This document shows positions 51,501-59,772 of a DNA stretch of 64,000 nucleotides, piece by piece. Origin of the DNA: Nitrospirota bacterium. GTDB taxonomy: Bacteria > JACPQY01. The stretch is from assembly GCA_016190245.1 (NCBI GenBank), contig JACPQY010000008.1, forward strand, positions 88,158-152,157. Reading direction: 5' to 3'. Numbering within the stretch: the stretch's first letter is position 1; the number at the start of each line of letters is the position of its first letter. The position numbers were made by a program, and so were the translations under genes. The notes below the pieces were generated by a model that saw only the letters and a program-made list of their open reading frames with translations, did no database searches and was not told where the DNA came from.

Positions 51501-52841
51501 GACGAACACGTCCGTACCGAGATGGTTCTTCGCATCGGCCCGCTGGACCTTCCCCGAGATCGAGCCGGTTTCCTCGATGGACTTGTTTCCGGCGGCCAGG
51601 ACGTTGTCCGCGGCCACGATCACCTTCTGCGAAGCGGCATAGGTCTGACCGCTCTTGCCCTGTTTCTTGATGATCATGACGTACTCGCCCGGCGGGACGC
51701 CGACCAGCTTGTACTCCCCGTTCTCGTCCGTGTAGGTGCAGAAACTGGTGCCTTCGAGGCAGACCTCGGCCCCGACGATCAACTGCGGCTCGCCCCCGGT
51801 GACGCAGTCGGGATCGGACATCGCGCAGTCCTCTTGGCACATCTGGTCGCCGTACCCGTAGTTGTGGATTCCGATGCAAGGGTCTGGCTCCAAGCCGGCA
51901 CAATCAGGATCCAACAGATAGCACTTCGCGATCTCCGGTTCCGGAGGCGGTTTCAAGCCCAGCTCCTTAAGCGTCGCCTTCGAGCCCGGCGCGAGTCCGT
52001 TCTTGGCCGCAAGATACTCGTTGACCTCGACCTCTAAGGACGGATTAGTGGCCTCGTCCCACCATTCCTGCCACTCCTTGGCGGGCTCCAAGTTCTTCGG
52101 AGAATGTTTCTTGGAATCCGTGTAGGGCTGCCAGATCTCGCAGTAGCCGTTTCCCTGGTGGTCTTCGATGTGCCCGCACACTAAGTACATGTTCGTGTTC
52201 GAAGGCTCCTTCAGGATGGACCCAGAGGGCAGTGAGGCCAGATAACCCGAAAAATCCTTGAACTCGCCTTGGTCTTTTCCCATACCGTACTTCTCGTAGT
52301 AGGCCAGCGCGTAGTCGACCCCGAACTGGCCCTGACCGGCCGAAAGCTGGCAGTCGGGATCGAACTGAACGCAGTCAACATCGCAGTAGTAGTCGTCGTA
52401 TTTTGCGAACCAGGCGCACTTGTCCCGCTTGTTCGGCCCCATGGGATGGCGCTTGGGTGCCTGAGCGGACTGGACCGCTTGGGTGGGCGAGCTGATCGGG
52501 CGCTCGGCGGCACCACGTATGCCCCCGCGAACCGCGGCCTGGGCACCACCGGCGTCCGCGCCCCGAACGCCTTCGGCCGAAACGGAGCCCGTGATTCCCC
52601 CCGTGCCCGGCGGCTGACCGGCAAGGACCTTCTTGCCGGGCTCGATCTCAACCAAGCCGTCTTCTCCAATGGGCCTTCCTAGCGGGTCGGTTCCGCCGGA
52701 GCCCGCCTGAGTTTCTGTCCCCGGCGTGGTCCCGGCACCTGTCAGATCCTTCCCCTCCTCGTCGCACGATGTGCAAGCCTGCATGACGAACAGGCTCGTG
52801 GCGAGCACTCCGCTCAGCACAAGTCGCCAGATCGAGATCAT
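48513..52841 (-). CDS. Giant lipoprotein with carboxypeptidase-regulatory domains and C-terminal repeats
   Basis: 1442 aa from ATG 52841 with GAGGAGGGAG upstream. Lipobox FVMQAC. GGIRGAAERP near residue 120 recalls the 22145 protein. Cys-rich calcium-loop-like pieces follow (CDVDCVQFDPDC, CEDCAMSDPDC-like). Three carboxypeptidase-regulatory/SpaA-type beta domains lie around residues 350-580 (GVPPGEYVMIIKKQG, GMPVGTYTLAAMFPG, GLQPTSYGIKAGKGG). Ig/FN3-like regions follow to about 1090, and then six about 50-residue repeats of the type LHVLFHDVGNGNLRYATC with paired Cys. A surface adhesin or sensor is inference. Confidence 0.75.
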   Translation of the reverse strand: MISIWRLVLSGVLATSLFVMQACTSCDEEGKDLTGAGTTPGTETQAGSGGTDPLGRPIGEDGLVEIEPGKKVLAGQPPGTGGITGSVSAEGVRGADAGGAQAAVRGGIRGAAERPISSPTQAVQSAQAPKRHPMGPNKRDKCAWFAKYDDYYCDVDCVQFDPDCQLSAGQGQFGVDYALAYYEKYGMGKDQGEFKDFSGYLASLPSGSILKEPSNTNMYLVCGHIEDHQGNGYCEIWQPYTDSKKHSPKNLEPAKEWQEWWDEATNPSLEVEVNEYLAAKNGLAPGSKATLKELGLKPPPEPEIAKCYLLDPDCAGLEPDPCIGIHNYGYGDQMCQEDCAMSDPDCVTGGEPQLIVGAEVCLEGTSFCTYTDENGEYKLVGVPPGEYVMIIKKQGKSGQTYAASQKVIVAADNVLAAGNKSIEETGSISGKVQRADAKNHLGTDVFVPGTSFTAKTDEQGNFILLGMPVGTYTLAAMFPGFETDEWKSVEVKAKTDTKVAAATLAHAPEDVKPRTVSGQVLDTDGAAVANAIISTTPESDKATTDLNGNFVLKGLQPTSYGIKAGKGGYTSSTRKVDLTTVENTDITIILTNFIGKTDNEAPQIKIAGAQTAQPVESVKLTAEVTDPDGTDLLFVKWSANGGSLSSTTGAGVNWTAPAEQGVFVVSATVTDGTAAAFAYHPITSAKGGALLSIDTSRPYQPKANLLSVASNAPGTEDSITGSAGAVEAGTTLKIYADGLLQTKVGEGTVASDGSFGPINVGDNKGDANDLLYLVVFDAFGNMSDRFFFLNDKTPPDTAITKQPCGLGTLACYVNSATATFELYVTEVGATLECSLDSAAYTACSTSQTYSTLSNGTHSLQVRATDAAKNVDPTPAVYSWGVDTSAPQASSVVPSNTATSTHVDGAFDLGTTFTDVGAGIVSCQTCLATDGTCDSEWTTGTFSAGTCSATGLTCTDGQSLTLNMRATDGAGSTGTGTAVTRTCDTTSPSAIGVKDALTTPDRDFLTDLSNLYGNWPASSDAGSGIDRYEVAFGTTGCTGANPGSFATAGTSTSASSAGTFTAGTNYFVNVKTFDKVGNNRCDSSDGALVVSPNAAAGTADFGKESAMVLDGSDMARAVYVEDTGFDNLLYTERSGGSWSSALTLETASGIMGFKGLSMAVDGNGRLHVLFHDVGNGNLRYATCPSNCTSGASWSKGTVEATGTSCTSKFSSMVVTSGSAVHIAYRHDTGGTKYGTCSSSCDNPANWSTGAIDNTTCTNRPVSLARDSSGKLHVLFNDDGATFTNAQYGTCTTTCTSSANWTFLTLTLGLNNGARVVEQSGTLHALFSSGTDVKYRACSSSCTAADSNWTTAASISQVIVGDSTDLEISSSGVLHAAFYDTGNGDLGYSRCSSSCTSASGWTTSAPSTTGNVGQYCSLSLDSSGAPHISFYDVTNTDLKYLVVP

Positions 52842-52969
52842 TACCGCTCCCTCCTCGTCAGCTAGCATGATGAGGTCTGCGCCTCCTCGATGCCGTGCCT
52901 TTCTGTCCTGGACGCGCCCCTATTCTACCATCGCATGAATCTGATATCCTTCAACTCCGGGACAGCACA

Positions 52970-54133
52970 GTGACTACCCTCCGCTTGACGGCCCAGTGGG
53001 GACCATTCCTCCTTTGTGCCCTCCTGGCTTGCTCCGGGGGATCGGAAGATTCCGGCCCCCCCCCGGCCCTCAGCGTGATCAACGTGAGGGACATGGGGGC
53101 GCTTCCCGCAACAGCCGCCGTCAAGGGGCGGGATGGCGGGTACAGTGTGTTGTTCGGGAAGAAATCGGTCTGGCTCTACGGCGACACGGTCCTCTCGCTC
53201 GTGGGCGAGGACGGTTCCGCGTGGCGGGACAATAGCTGGTCGTGGACGGAAGATACCTCAGCGGCCGACGGCCTGGCGGGATTCAGCGAACCGGTGGACT
53301 CACTCGGCGCCCCGCAGGAGTTCTTTCCAGAAACCGACGACGAAGCGGCATTCAACCGCGCACACAGCGGGACCGATTGTCAGACGCCCTGCATGGCGCG
53401 TCGCGTCCTGTGGCCCATGGACTTGGTGGAAGATCGAAAGCGGAGCCGCGTCCTCATCTTCTACGAGAAGATCTATGGCGAGCCCGGAGCCTGGAACTTC
53501 TACGCAATCGGTTTCGGGGTGGCGGTTTGGAGGGACATTACTGCCCTGCCCGAGCGTCCGGTTATCCGCCCGGAGTCGGCCGAGCCGACGCTCCTGTTCG
53601 ACGGGGAGCAAGACAACTTTGGTGACGCCGCGCTCATCGTGGACGACACGCTGTACGCCTATGCTTGCTCGGAGGGGACGGGTGTGGGCAAGCCCGCCGT
53701 GCCAGTTATGGCGGGCAAGCCTTGTCGGCTGGGTCGAGTGGTGCTCGAGCAGGTGTTGGATCGAGGGGCGTGGCGATTCTGGGACGGGTCCGGTTGGTCG
53801 GATGACCTTTCCCACGCCGGTCCCGTATTCGAGGGCTCCTCGCAGCTCACCGTGCATTGGAACGAGCATCTCCAGCAGTACCTCGCGGCATACATCGCCG
53901 AGCCGTTCGACCATTTCATCCTCCGAACGGCGCCGGCCCCCGAGGGACCGTGGTCTTCGGCCCATGACGTCTTCACGGCTCAGAAAGCGGCTGAAGGGTG
54001 GGTCTACTGCGGGCTGCTGCACAAGGAATACAGTCGAGAGGGTGGACGCATCGAATACGCCACCTACTTCCGTTCCACGGGCCCCTGGACAGGCGAGATC
54101 CGGCTGGTCGAACTCGAACTCGGCCGGGAATGA
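52970..54133 (+). CDS. DUF4185-like lipoprotein
   Basis: 387 aa from GTG 52970. Signal peptide with lipobox LLACSG, then a C9 tract (53056-53064) encoding prolines. The mature part resembles five-bladed propeller DUF4185 proteins: VWLYGDTVLSLVGEDGSAW, NFGDAALIVDDTLYAYAC, LTVHWNEHLQQYLAAYI and APEGPWSSAH. Such proteins are related to glycosidase-type propellers and often found outside the cell; activity unknown. It is divergent from the giant lipoprotein, with about 130 bases between starts holding a possible shared promoter. Confidence 0.72.
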   Translation: MTTLRLTAQWGPFLLCALLACSGGSEDSGPPPALSVINVRDMGALPATAAVKGRDGGYSVLFGKKSVWLYGDTVLSLVGEDGSAWRDNSWSWTEDTSAADGLAGFSEPVDSLGAPQEFFPETDDEAAFNRAHSGTDCQTPCMARRVLWPMDLVEDRKRSRVLIFYEKIYGEPGAWNFYAIGFGVAVWRDITALPERPVIRPESAEPTLLFDGEQDNFGDAALIVDDTLYAYACSEGTGVGKPAVPVMAGKPCRLGRVVLEQVLDRGAWRFWDGSGWSDDLSHAGPVFEGSSQLTVHWNEHLQQYLAAYIAEPFDHFILRTAPAPEGPWSSAHDVFTAQKAAEGWVYCGLLHKEYSREGGRIEYATYFRSTGPWTGEIRLVELELGRE

Positions 54134-54193
54134 GGCGCCTCCTGCACCCCACGCGGGTTTGACATTCCCGTGGTCATGTGACGTTTTGGCCTC

Positions 54194-54454
54194 ATGGCGA
54201 TCGCCCAGTCGAAGCTGACATCGCAGGGCCAGGTGTCCATCCCCGCACCTGTGCGGAAAAGGCTTGGAGTGGGTCCGGGATCGGTCCTGGAGTGGGATGA
54301 GAAGGGCCGGCAGATCGTGGTGCGGCGGGCCGGCACGTGCTCGTCGGAAGATATTCACAAGGCGCTGTTCCCGGACGGGGCGCGCGCGCGGACGCTGAAC
54401 GAGTTGAAAGAAGGCATTCGGACCCGCATGAAGCGCAAGCATGCGAGCCGTTGA
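54194..54454 (+). CDS. vapB: AbrB-family antitoxin (VapB-like)
   Basis: 86 aa. SKLTSQGQVSIPAPVRKRLG followed by VGPGSVLEWDE is the SpoVT/AbrB DNA-binding fold. The C-terminal 35 residues would bind and block the toxin. It overlaps the PIN-domain gene by 14 bases. The antitoxin normally represses its own operon. TTGACA at 54159-54164 may be the -35, but no good -10 is seen. Confidence 0.88.
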   Translation: MAIAQSKLTSQGQVSIPAPVRKRLGVGPGSVLEWDEKGRQIVVRRAGTCSSEDIHKALFPDGARARTLNELKEGIRTRMKRKHASR

Positions 54455-54821
54455 TACGAATCTGCTCGTTCGCCTGCTGTCGCGGGACGACGAGGTGCAG
54501 GCCGGCGCTGCCGAGGAATTCGTCTCTTCCGGCGCGTGGATCTCGCATCTGGTTCTGGTGGAGACGACATGGGTGTTGGAATCCGTCTATCAACTGGACC
54601 ACAGAGCGATCGCAACCGCGGTCGAGATGTTGCTCGTCCACAGAGATCTGGCGCTTCAGGATCCGGATGTCGTCCGGGCGGCACTGAACCACTACCGCTC
54701 GCGGTCCTCACTTGGGTTCTCGGATTGCATGATCGTAGAGATCGCCCGAAAGGCAGGCCATCTGCCGCTCGGGACGTTCGACAAGAACCTGGCACGAGTT
54801 CCAAGCGCCGAGCGGTTGTGA
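54441..54821 (+). CDS. vapC: PIN-domain toxin (VapC)
   Basis: 126 aa. RAVDTNLLVRLLSRDD gives the first acidic residue, VLVETTWVL the Glu, and SLGFSDCMIVEIA the third Asp, with GTFDKNLARV last. All four PIN metal ligands are present, so the RNase should be active. VapC toxins cleave tRNA or rRNA loops and are held off by VapB. The pair is a complete type II toxin-antitoxin module. Confidence 0.9.
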   Translation: MRAVDTNLLVRLLSRDDEVQAGAAEEFVSSGAWISHLVLVETTWVLESVYQLDHRAIATAVEMLLVHRDLALQDPDVVRAALNHYRSRSSLGFSDCMIVEIARKAGHLPLGTFDKNLARVPSAERL

Positions 54822-54866
54822 TGGGCGGAGCGTGAGGGCGAGGCCGACGGAATTCGATTCCGACGC

Positions 54867-55373
54867 TCAGCGGACCGACGGACGCGTCCGGAGCCCCAGC
54901 CGAAGAACCGAAAGGGCGCCCTCGTAGATGCCGGGGGCCTTGGAGGCGCGCGGTCCCGCGACGTTCAGCACTGCCACGTGGTGCTTCTTGAGCCAGTGCC
55001 CGATGGCTGCCGCCGCCTCGCCCGCGTCCACCCGGTCGATCTGAAGGATCAGGAACGGTTTCCCGTGCTGCTCAGCAAGTCGGACGGTCAGCTCGGTACC
55101 GCCTGAGAGTTCGCTGGCGTTGAGGATCAGCGTCCCGTCGCTGTCCAGGACGTTCTTCTCAGTGCGCTCGGCCTCGATGGGCGTATCCGTCTCCCGAAGT
55201 TGATACCGCTCCGGGATCCTCCCGTCTTCAGCGACTCTTCCCTTCGGGCACCAACCGCCATGAGGCAGCCCGACCTCGATCGCGGCATCCAGCGCCGCCC
55301 GGTCCACCCCCGTCTGCCCGCCCGAGACGATTCGGCAGATGCGCGTGCCAGCCACCGTTCGACCATACCACAT
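54867..55373 (-). CDS. SLOG-family putative molybdenum carrier-like protein
   Basis: 168 aa from ATG 55373. ICRIVSGGQTGVDRAALDAA, GLPHGGWCPKGRVAEDGRIP and TLILNASELSGGTELTVRLA match the Rossmann-like family annotated as molybdenum-cofactor carrier (YpsA/SLOG relatives). SLOG proteins bind nucleotides or nucleotide-derived signals. It is convergent with vapC and has no molybdenum genes beside it, so the cofactor role is doubtful. Confidence 0.75.
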   Translation of the reverse strand: MWYGRTVAGTRICRIVSGGQTGVDRAALDAAIEVGLPHGGWCPKGRVAEDGRIPERYQLRETDTPIEAERTEKNVLDSDGTLILNASELSGGTELTVRLAEQHGKPFLILQIDRVDAGEAAAAIGHWLKKHHVAVLNVAGPRASKAPGIYEGALSVLRLGLRTRPSVR

Positions 55374-55535
55374 GACCGGTGGGTGTCCCCGATCTCGTGA
55401 GCCACCCAAGGGGGCGCCGGTATTGCGCGATCTTCTTGACGGCTCTCCGATGCTGAAGACCGACTGGCGTTCCTTTCATCCGTGACGTGAACCCCGTTGC
55501 CGCGGGTTGGGTGAGGGGATACGCCTGTCTCTGAG

Positions 55536-55808
55536 ATGGCGAAGCGCGTTGAGTACGTCCGGCCGCTGGGTCACAACGTTCGAAAGAGACATCCTCACGT
55601 CCACAGCAGGGGCAGTATCACGCGCTTTGTCGTTCAATTGGAGCTGTTCTACAATGGCGAGTGGCGACCGGTTGTCCGGTACGACACGGCTCACGGATAT
55701 GTACATGTGAACGTTTGCCATGCTTCGGGGGAAACGGAGAAGGAGCGGCTCCTGCTGGGTCTTGACAGGCACTTAGGGCCAACTCTCTACAGGATACACG
55801 CGGGCTGA
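55536..55808 (+). CDS. Small conserved hypothetical protein
   Basis: 90 aa. HPHVHSRGSITRFVVQLELF followed by WRPVVRYDTAHGYVHVNVCH shows a compact beta fold with His residues. This pattern is familiar from small proteins near toxin-antitoxin genes, but no function is known. No strong ribosome-binding site is seen; GAG precedes the ATG. Convergent with the next gene. Confidence 0.6.
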   Translation: MAKRVEYVRPLGHNVRKRHPHVHSRGSITRFVVQLELFYNGEWRPVVRYDTAHGYVHVNVCHASGETEKERLLLGLDRHLGPTLYRIHAG

Positions 55809-55904
55809 GGTCAGCGAGGTCCGGTAGCGTTCCGCAATCTGCGCGCCAACACTGCCTCCCTCTACGATGGTCGCCGGCAGAATCCGTCAACGGCGGCCCT
55901 GCGC

Positions 55905-55944
55905 CCTTACTGTACAGAGGACGTCCGGCTTCTGTACAGTAAGG
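55905..55944. repeat. Perfect 14-bp inverted repeat
   Basis: CCTTACTGTACAGA (55905-55918) and TCTGTACAGTAAGG (55931-55944) are exact reverse complements around a 12-base spacer that itself contains GGACGTCC. Each arm includes the 8-bp palindrome CTGTACAG. There is no T tract, so it is not a simple terminator. It lies between convergent genes; an operator, recombination site or end of a lost element are options. Confidence 0.7.
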
Positions 55945-56079
55945 CCTAGGAGGTCAGACGTTGAGTTCGTACCGGTGGGTAGGGAAGGATAACCGTTCCG
56001 CCCAGAGGGAGCTCCTTGACGGCTTCACGGTGCCGGTGCTGTTCTCTGTCCAAGTCTCTTCGCCGACGATGCGATCGCC

Positions 56080-57099
56080 CTACCAGCGGGCGTGGTGCTC
56101 TTCGGCCCAGCCCCGGAGGGCGCGGATCTTGATCTGCTCGCGGCCGAGGCGAAGCGTGCCCGAGAAGCGCCCGAAGACCTGGTGCAGCACGCTGCGGGCG
56201 AGCCCCAGGTTCGTATGCTTCGTATTGAGATAGACGGGTTCGAGTGTGAGATCGAGTGACGAGTCGTCGGATCGGAAGGTCCACGGCTTCTCCAAGTTCT
56301 TGCGGTCGCAGTCGAAGGTCACGTCTTCCAGTTTTGTGATCCGGCCGTCCACGAAGAAGCAGTTTTCGGTCGCCGCCGAGAGATCTCCGAATCCGCACCC
56401 GAGGTTCAGTCTCACGTCCCGGCCGTCTTCGGTCCGGCCGCAGGCGGTGGCCCAGTTCCAGAACGTCTTCCAGGCCCAGACCCCCCGGCCCCAGTCCAAC
56501 GTGGCCAGGGCATCGCCCGCGAGATTGAATCGGCGCCCATCCTCCTCGACGGAGCCGCTCACACGGAGCCCGCTCACCTTGTGGTTGTAGTAGAAACCCC
56601 GGTCTCCGATCGGCGTACACATGACGATGCTGTCGTGCCCCTTGGGCGGGGGCATCACATTGAGTCTCACACGCAGACCGGGCCTGCGCGCCGCGGCGGG
56701 CCAGTCGGCATGGACCTCCCGGCCTGTATCGGCATGGTTGAATCGGACCGAGCGGCGGAGGATCTCGATTCGGGACTCGCCGGTCAGACTGGATCGGGAC
56801 ATCCTGCAGCCCAAGCCGAATGGGGATGCCGCCACGCGCTCGATCATCTTTCGCCGTGCCACAAGATCCAGGAGTTGACACGCTCCGACGGCGAGGTAGC
56901 CGAGGTGCGTCACCATCACGGTGAGAAAGTGGTCGCCGGTGAAGACGCCAAGGTAGTCCCATTCCTTGAGGCGCATGCGGGATGATTGCGAGGGGTCGTA
57001 GTCCCGAAGCGGCTTTCGCGCCCAGCCCTTTTCCATGAGCCGGTGCCGGGCGTCGAGCAGCGGCCCGGCCAGCGTGATCTCGCGTTGCGCGCGCGGCAT
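56080..57099 (-). CDS. DUF2804-family protein
   Basis: 339 aa. GVFTGDHFLTVMVTHLGYLA, DWGRGVWAWKTFWNWATACG and DLSLDLTLEPVYLN-like sequences fit the DUF2804 pattern, a beta-rich fold related to lipocalin-like/AttH proteins. No signal peptide is seen. It lies 27 bases after motE and may be at the end of the flagellar transcript, although a role in motility is not implied by the family. Confidence 0.75.
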   Translation of the reverse strand: MPRAQREITLAGPLLDARHRLMEKGWARKPLRDYDPSQSSRMRLKEWDYLGVFTGDHFLTVMVTHLGYLAVGACQLLDLVARRKMIERVAASPFGLGCRMSRSSLTGESRIEILRRSVRFNHADTGREVHADWPAAARRPGLRVRLNVMPPPKGHDSIVMCTPIGDRGFYYNHKVSGLRVSGSVEEDGRRFNLAGDALATLDWGRGVWAWKTFWNWATACGRTEDGRDVRLNLGCGFGDLSAATENCFFVDGRITKLEDVTFDCDRKNLEKPWTFRSDDSSLDLTLEPVYLNTKHTNLGLARSVLHQVFGRFSGTLRLGREQIKIRALRGWAEEHHARW

Positions 57100-57125
57100 G
57101 GTGGGCCGAAGGGGCTCCGGCCCGG

Positions 57126-57776
57126 TCAGTGCTTCTTCGTGATCTCGAGATCGACGAGGCGGGCCTTCTCGGGATCCATCGCGGCCTTGATGCGGCCGGC
57201 GCTGCGCTCCTTCATCCGGAGGAAGATGTCCGCGGCGATCTCCACGGGCATCTCATTCATAATCTTAGCGGCCTCCTCCGGCGGGGTCTGGTTGTAGATT
57301 TTCGCCAGCCTTCTCATGTTCTCGTCCACGATCGTTTCGCGCTGCTGGATCAGGCCCTGGAGTTCGCTCTTGAGGGAGGTCAACTCCTGCACGCGCTGCT
57401 CGATCTCGCTCTTGAGCTGGGTGAGGCGCTCTTCGCGATGCCGCAGTTCTTCGTCTTTCTTGGCGAGCTTCTTCTGCTGGTCGTCCAGCGCCTTCAGGAT
57501 ATCGGCCGCCCGGATCTCCTCCTCCGGAGGCAGCGCCCGTTTGATGACGAGCTCCTCACGCTCTCGGAGGATTCGAAGGAGGTCCTCCAAGCTGATCTCC
57601 CGCCCCGGCTTGGGGGGCACGGTCCCGACGATCTCGCCGCCGGTTTCGGCGGCCGCCTGGGCGCTGGCATGGGGGGCCCCGAAGCCGAAGCCGTTGCTCC
57701 GGGCATAGAGAAAGAACCCGGAGACCACGATCTTGAGGGCGATGACGGCGACGAGGAGCCGCTCGAGAAGGGTCAT
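57126..57776 (-). CDS. motE: MotE-like flagellar protein with MgtE-N domain
   Basis: 216 aa. One N-terminal membrane anchor (LLERLLVAVIALKIVVSGFFLY), a periplasmic coiled coil (residues about 85-155) and a C-terminal MgtE-N-like region (AKIYNQTPPEEAAKIMNEMP). COG3334 proteins of this kind support flagellar motor function or the chaperoning of MotC/FliK in other bacteria. Placed directly after fliJ, the usual position. Confidence 0.8.
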   Translation of the reverse strand: MTLLERLLVAVIALKIVVSGFFLYARSNGFGFGAPHASAQAAAETGGEIVGTVPPKPGREISLEDLLRILREREELVIKRALPPEEEIRAADILKALDDQQKKLAKKDEELRHREERLTQLKSEIEQRVQELTSLKSELQGLIQQRETIVDENMRRLAKIYNQTPPEEAAKIMNEMPVEIAADIFLRMKERSAGRIKAAMDPEKARLVDLEITKKH

Positions 57777-57869
57777 GCGTCGCCCTCCCCGGCAGGGGTC
57801 CGACCGAGGACCGCGCCCGTTCCGGCCATCATCAGACCCATGCAGTCTATACCAAAGGTTGCAGCCGGA

Positions 57870-58328
57870 TCAATGGCGGGCCGACAACTCATCTTCGCGG
57901 TTGTAGGCGATCACGCCGAGCTCGTCCAGCAACCGGTTTTGCCGGACCTCCTCCTCCTTCATGAATTCGAACAGCCGCCGCTCCTTCAAACGATCGAGCG
58001 CCATACGCTCCTTTCTAGCCCGGACGTAGGCGGCGCGTCGCTCGTCCACCACGAGCTTGGTCTTCCGAATCCGCTGGTCCTGCTCGCGCATCCGCTCGCG
58101 CGAGCGGGCCAGGAAATGCTGGAAGAGGAGGGCCAGGTAGGCGGAGGATCCTTTTTGCTGGAGCGTGCCCCACTCTTGCAGGGCCTCTTCGTGGTGTCGC
58201 ATGTAGCCAGCCTGCTTGTCGGTCTCGCGTTGGAGGGCATCCGCCGCCTCGCGCAATTCCTTCTGCCGCCGCTCTTCCACGCGCACGCGGATCTCGAGCA
58301 CTTTCTGGAGGCGGAAGCGGAAAGGCAT
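57870..58328 (-). CDS. fliJ: Flagellar export protein FliJ
   Basis: 152 aa, almost entirely alpha-helical and charged, with FRFRLQKVLEIRVRVEERRQ at the N-terminus and long coiled coil after it. FliJ is the central stalk-like chaperone of the flagellar type III ATPase complex. Position next to fliI supports the call. The sequence family is weakly conserved, so the call rests partly on context. Confidence 0.82.
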   Translation of the reverse strand: MPFRFRLQKVLEIRVRVEERRQKELREAADALQRETDKQAGYMRHHEEALQEWGTLQQKGSSAYLALLFQHFLARSRERMREQDQRIRKTKLVVDERRAAYVRARKERMALDRLKERRLFEFMKEEEVRQNRLLDELGVIAYNREDELSARH

Positions 58329-58424
58329 CTACTCGTGAGGCGCGAGGCGCGAGGCGCGAGCCGAGCGTTGGGATGGGTGGGCAGTAGGTCCGCAGCCCGG
58401 TTCTCGAACGTCCGGCTGCTTACT

Positions 58425-58445
58425 GTTCACTGTTCACCGTTCACT
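58425..58445. repeat. Tandem heptamer repeat at fliI stop
   Basis: GTTCACT, GTTCACC and GTTCACT follow one another and run into the fliI stop codon (TCA, 58441-58443 on plus). A second 7-mer tandem (GAGGCGC three times) lies near 58,337-58,358. Confidence 0.6.
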
Positions 58446-59763
58446 GTTTCGAAAAGATCCGTTTGAGGAGTTCGATACTGTCGGTGTAGGTGATGTCCGC
58501 ATCTACCTCCTGCTGGAGGTACTGGTTCACGCGGTCGATGTATGCGAGCGCGGCGTCAATCTTGGGATTGGAGCCGCGCGCGTAAGCGCCGATGTTGATG
58601 AGATCCTCCGCCTCGCGGTAGTCCGAGAGCACGCCGAAGAGGCGTTTGGCGAGCAGCATCTGTTCCCTCGGAACGCAGTCGATCATCGTCCGGCTTACGC
58701 TCTGGAGGACGTCAATCGAAGGGTAGTGGTTGCGGGCCGCGAGGCCGCGTGCGAGGACGATGTGGCCATCCAGGATGGCGCGGACGGCGTCGCCGATCGG
58801 ATCGTTCACGTCGTCCTGTTCGACCAGGATGGTAAAGAACCCCGTGATGCTGCCCGGCTTGTCCCACGTGCCCGCGCGCTCGAGGATCCGCGGGAACATG
58901 GAGAACACGCTGGGCGTGTAGCCGCGGGAGGTCGGCGGCTCCCCCACCACCAGACCCACCTCGCGCTGGGCCATGGCAAAGCGTGTGATGGAATCCAGGA
59001 GGAGCAGCACGTCCGCCCCCACCGAGCGGAAATATTCGGCGATGCTCATCGCCGCGAACGCCGCGCGGATGCGGATGAGGGGCGGCTGATCGGAGGTGGC
59101 CACCACGATCACGGAGCGTTTCATGCCTTCCTCGCCCAGGCTCTTGTCGATGAACTCCCGAACCTCGCGGCCCCGTTCGCCCACGAGGGCGACCACCGAC
59201 ACGTCCGCCTTGGTCTTCCGCGCCATCATGCCGAGCAGCGTGCTCTTGCCCACGCCGGACCCCGCGAAAATCCCCATGCGCTGGCCCTTCCCGACCGTGA
59301 GGAGGCCGTTGATCGCGCGCACGCCCACGTCGAGCGGCTCGCGGATCCGCGCGCGCTTGAGCGGGTTGATGGGCTTGGCGTAGATCGGCCACTCGGTGTC
59401 GGATCGGAAGCTTCCCTTGTCGTCGTACGGCTGCCCAAGCCCGTCGAAGACGCGCCCGAGCATGGCGCGGCCGACGGGGACCGTGGCGATTCTGCCCTTG
59501 TGGACGATACGCGCGCCCGGCCCCAGCCCCTGGGTGTCGCCGAGCGGCATGAGAATGATTTTCCCTTCGCGGAAGCCGACCACCTCGGCTTCGAGCGTGT
59601 GCCCCGCCTCAGTGGAGATTTCGCAGAGGCTGCCGATGCTGGAGCCGGGGCCGTGCCCGATGATGGCCAGCCCGGCCACTTCCGTCACCGTGCCGTTGAC
59701 GCGGATAGGGTCCGAGCGGTCCGCCGCGCCCAGGTATCGCTCGAGGTTGAGGGAGGGCTGCAT
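58441..59763 (-). CDS. fliI: Flagellar type III export ATPase FliI
   Basis: 440 aa, normal length. Walker A GIFAGSGVGKSTLLGMMARK, the DVLLLLDSITRFAMAQREVG Walker B region and the PPTSRGYTPSVFSMFPRILE segment are FliI hallmarks. It energises flagellar protein export with FliH as regulator and FliJ as stalk. 9 bases after fliH. Confidence 0.95.
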   Translation of the reverse strand: MQPSLNLERYLGAADRSDPIRVNGTVTEVAGLAIIGHGPGSSIGSLCEISTEAGHTLEAEVVGFREGKIILMPLGDTQGLGPGARIVHKGRIATVPVGRAMLGRVFDGLGQPYDDKGSFRSDTEWPIYAKPINPLKRARIREPLDVGVRAINGLLTVGKGQRMGIFAGSGVGKSTLLGMMARKTKADVSVVALVGERGREVREFIDKSLGEEGMKRSVIVVATSDQPPLIRIRAAFAAMSIAEYFRSVGADVLLLLDSITRFAMAQREVGLVVGEPPTSRGYTPSVFSMFPRILERAGTWDKPGSITGFFTILVEQDDVNDPIGDAVRAILDGHIVLARGLAARNHYPSIDVLQSVSRTMIDCVPREQMLLAKRLFGVLSDYREAEDLINIGAYARGSNPKIDAALAYIDRVNQYLQQEVDADITYTDSIELLKRIFSKQ

Positions 59764-59772
59764 GGGGCCGGC

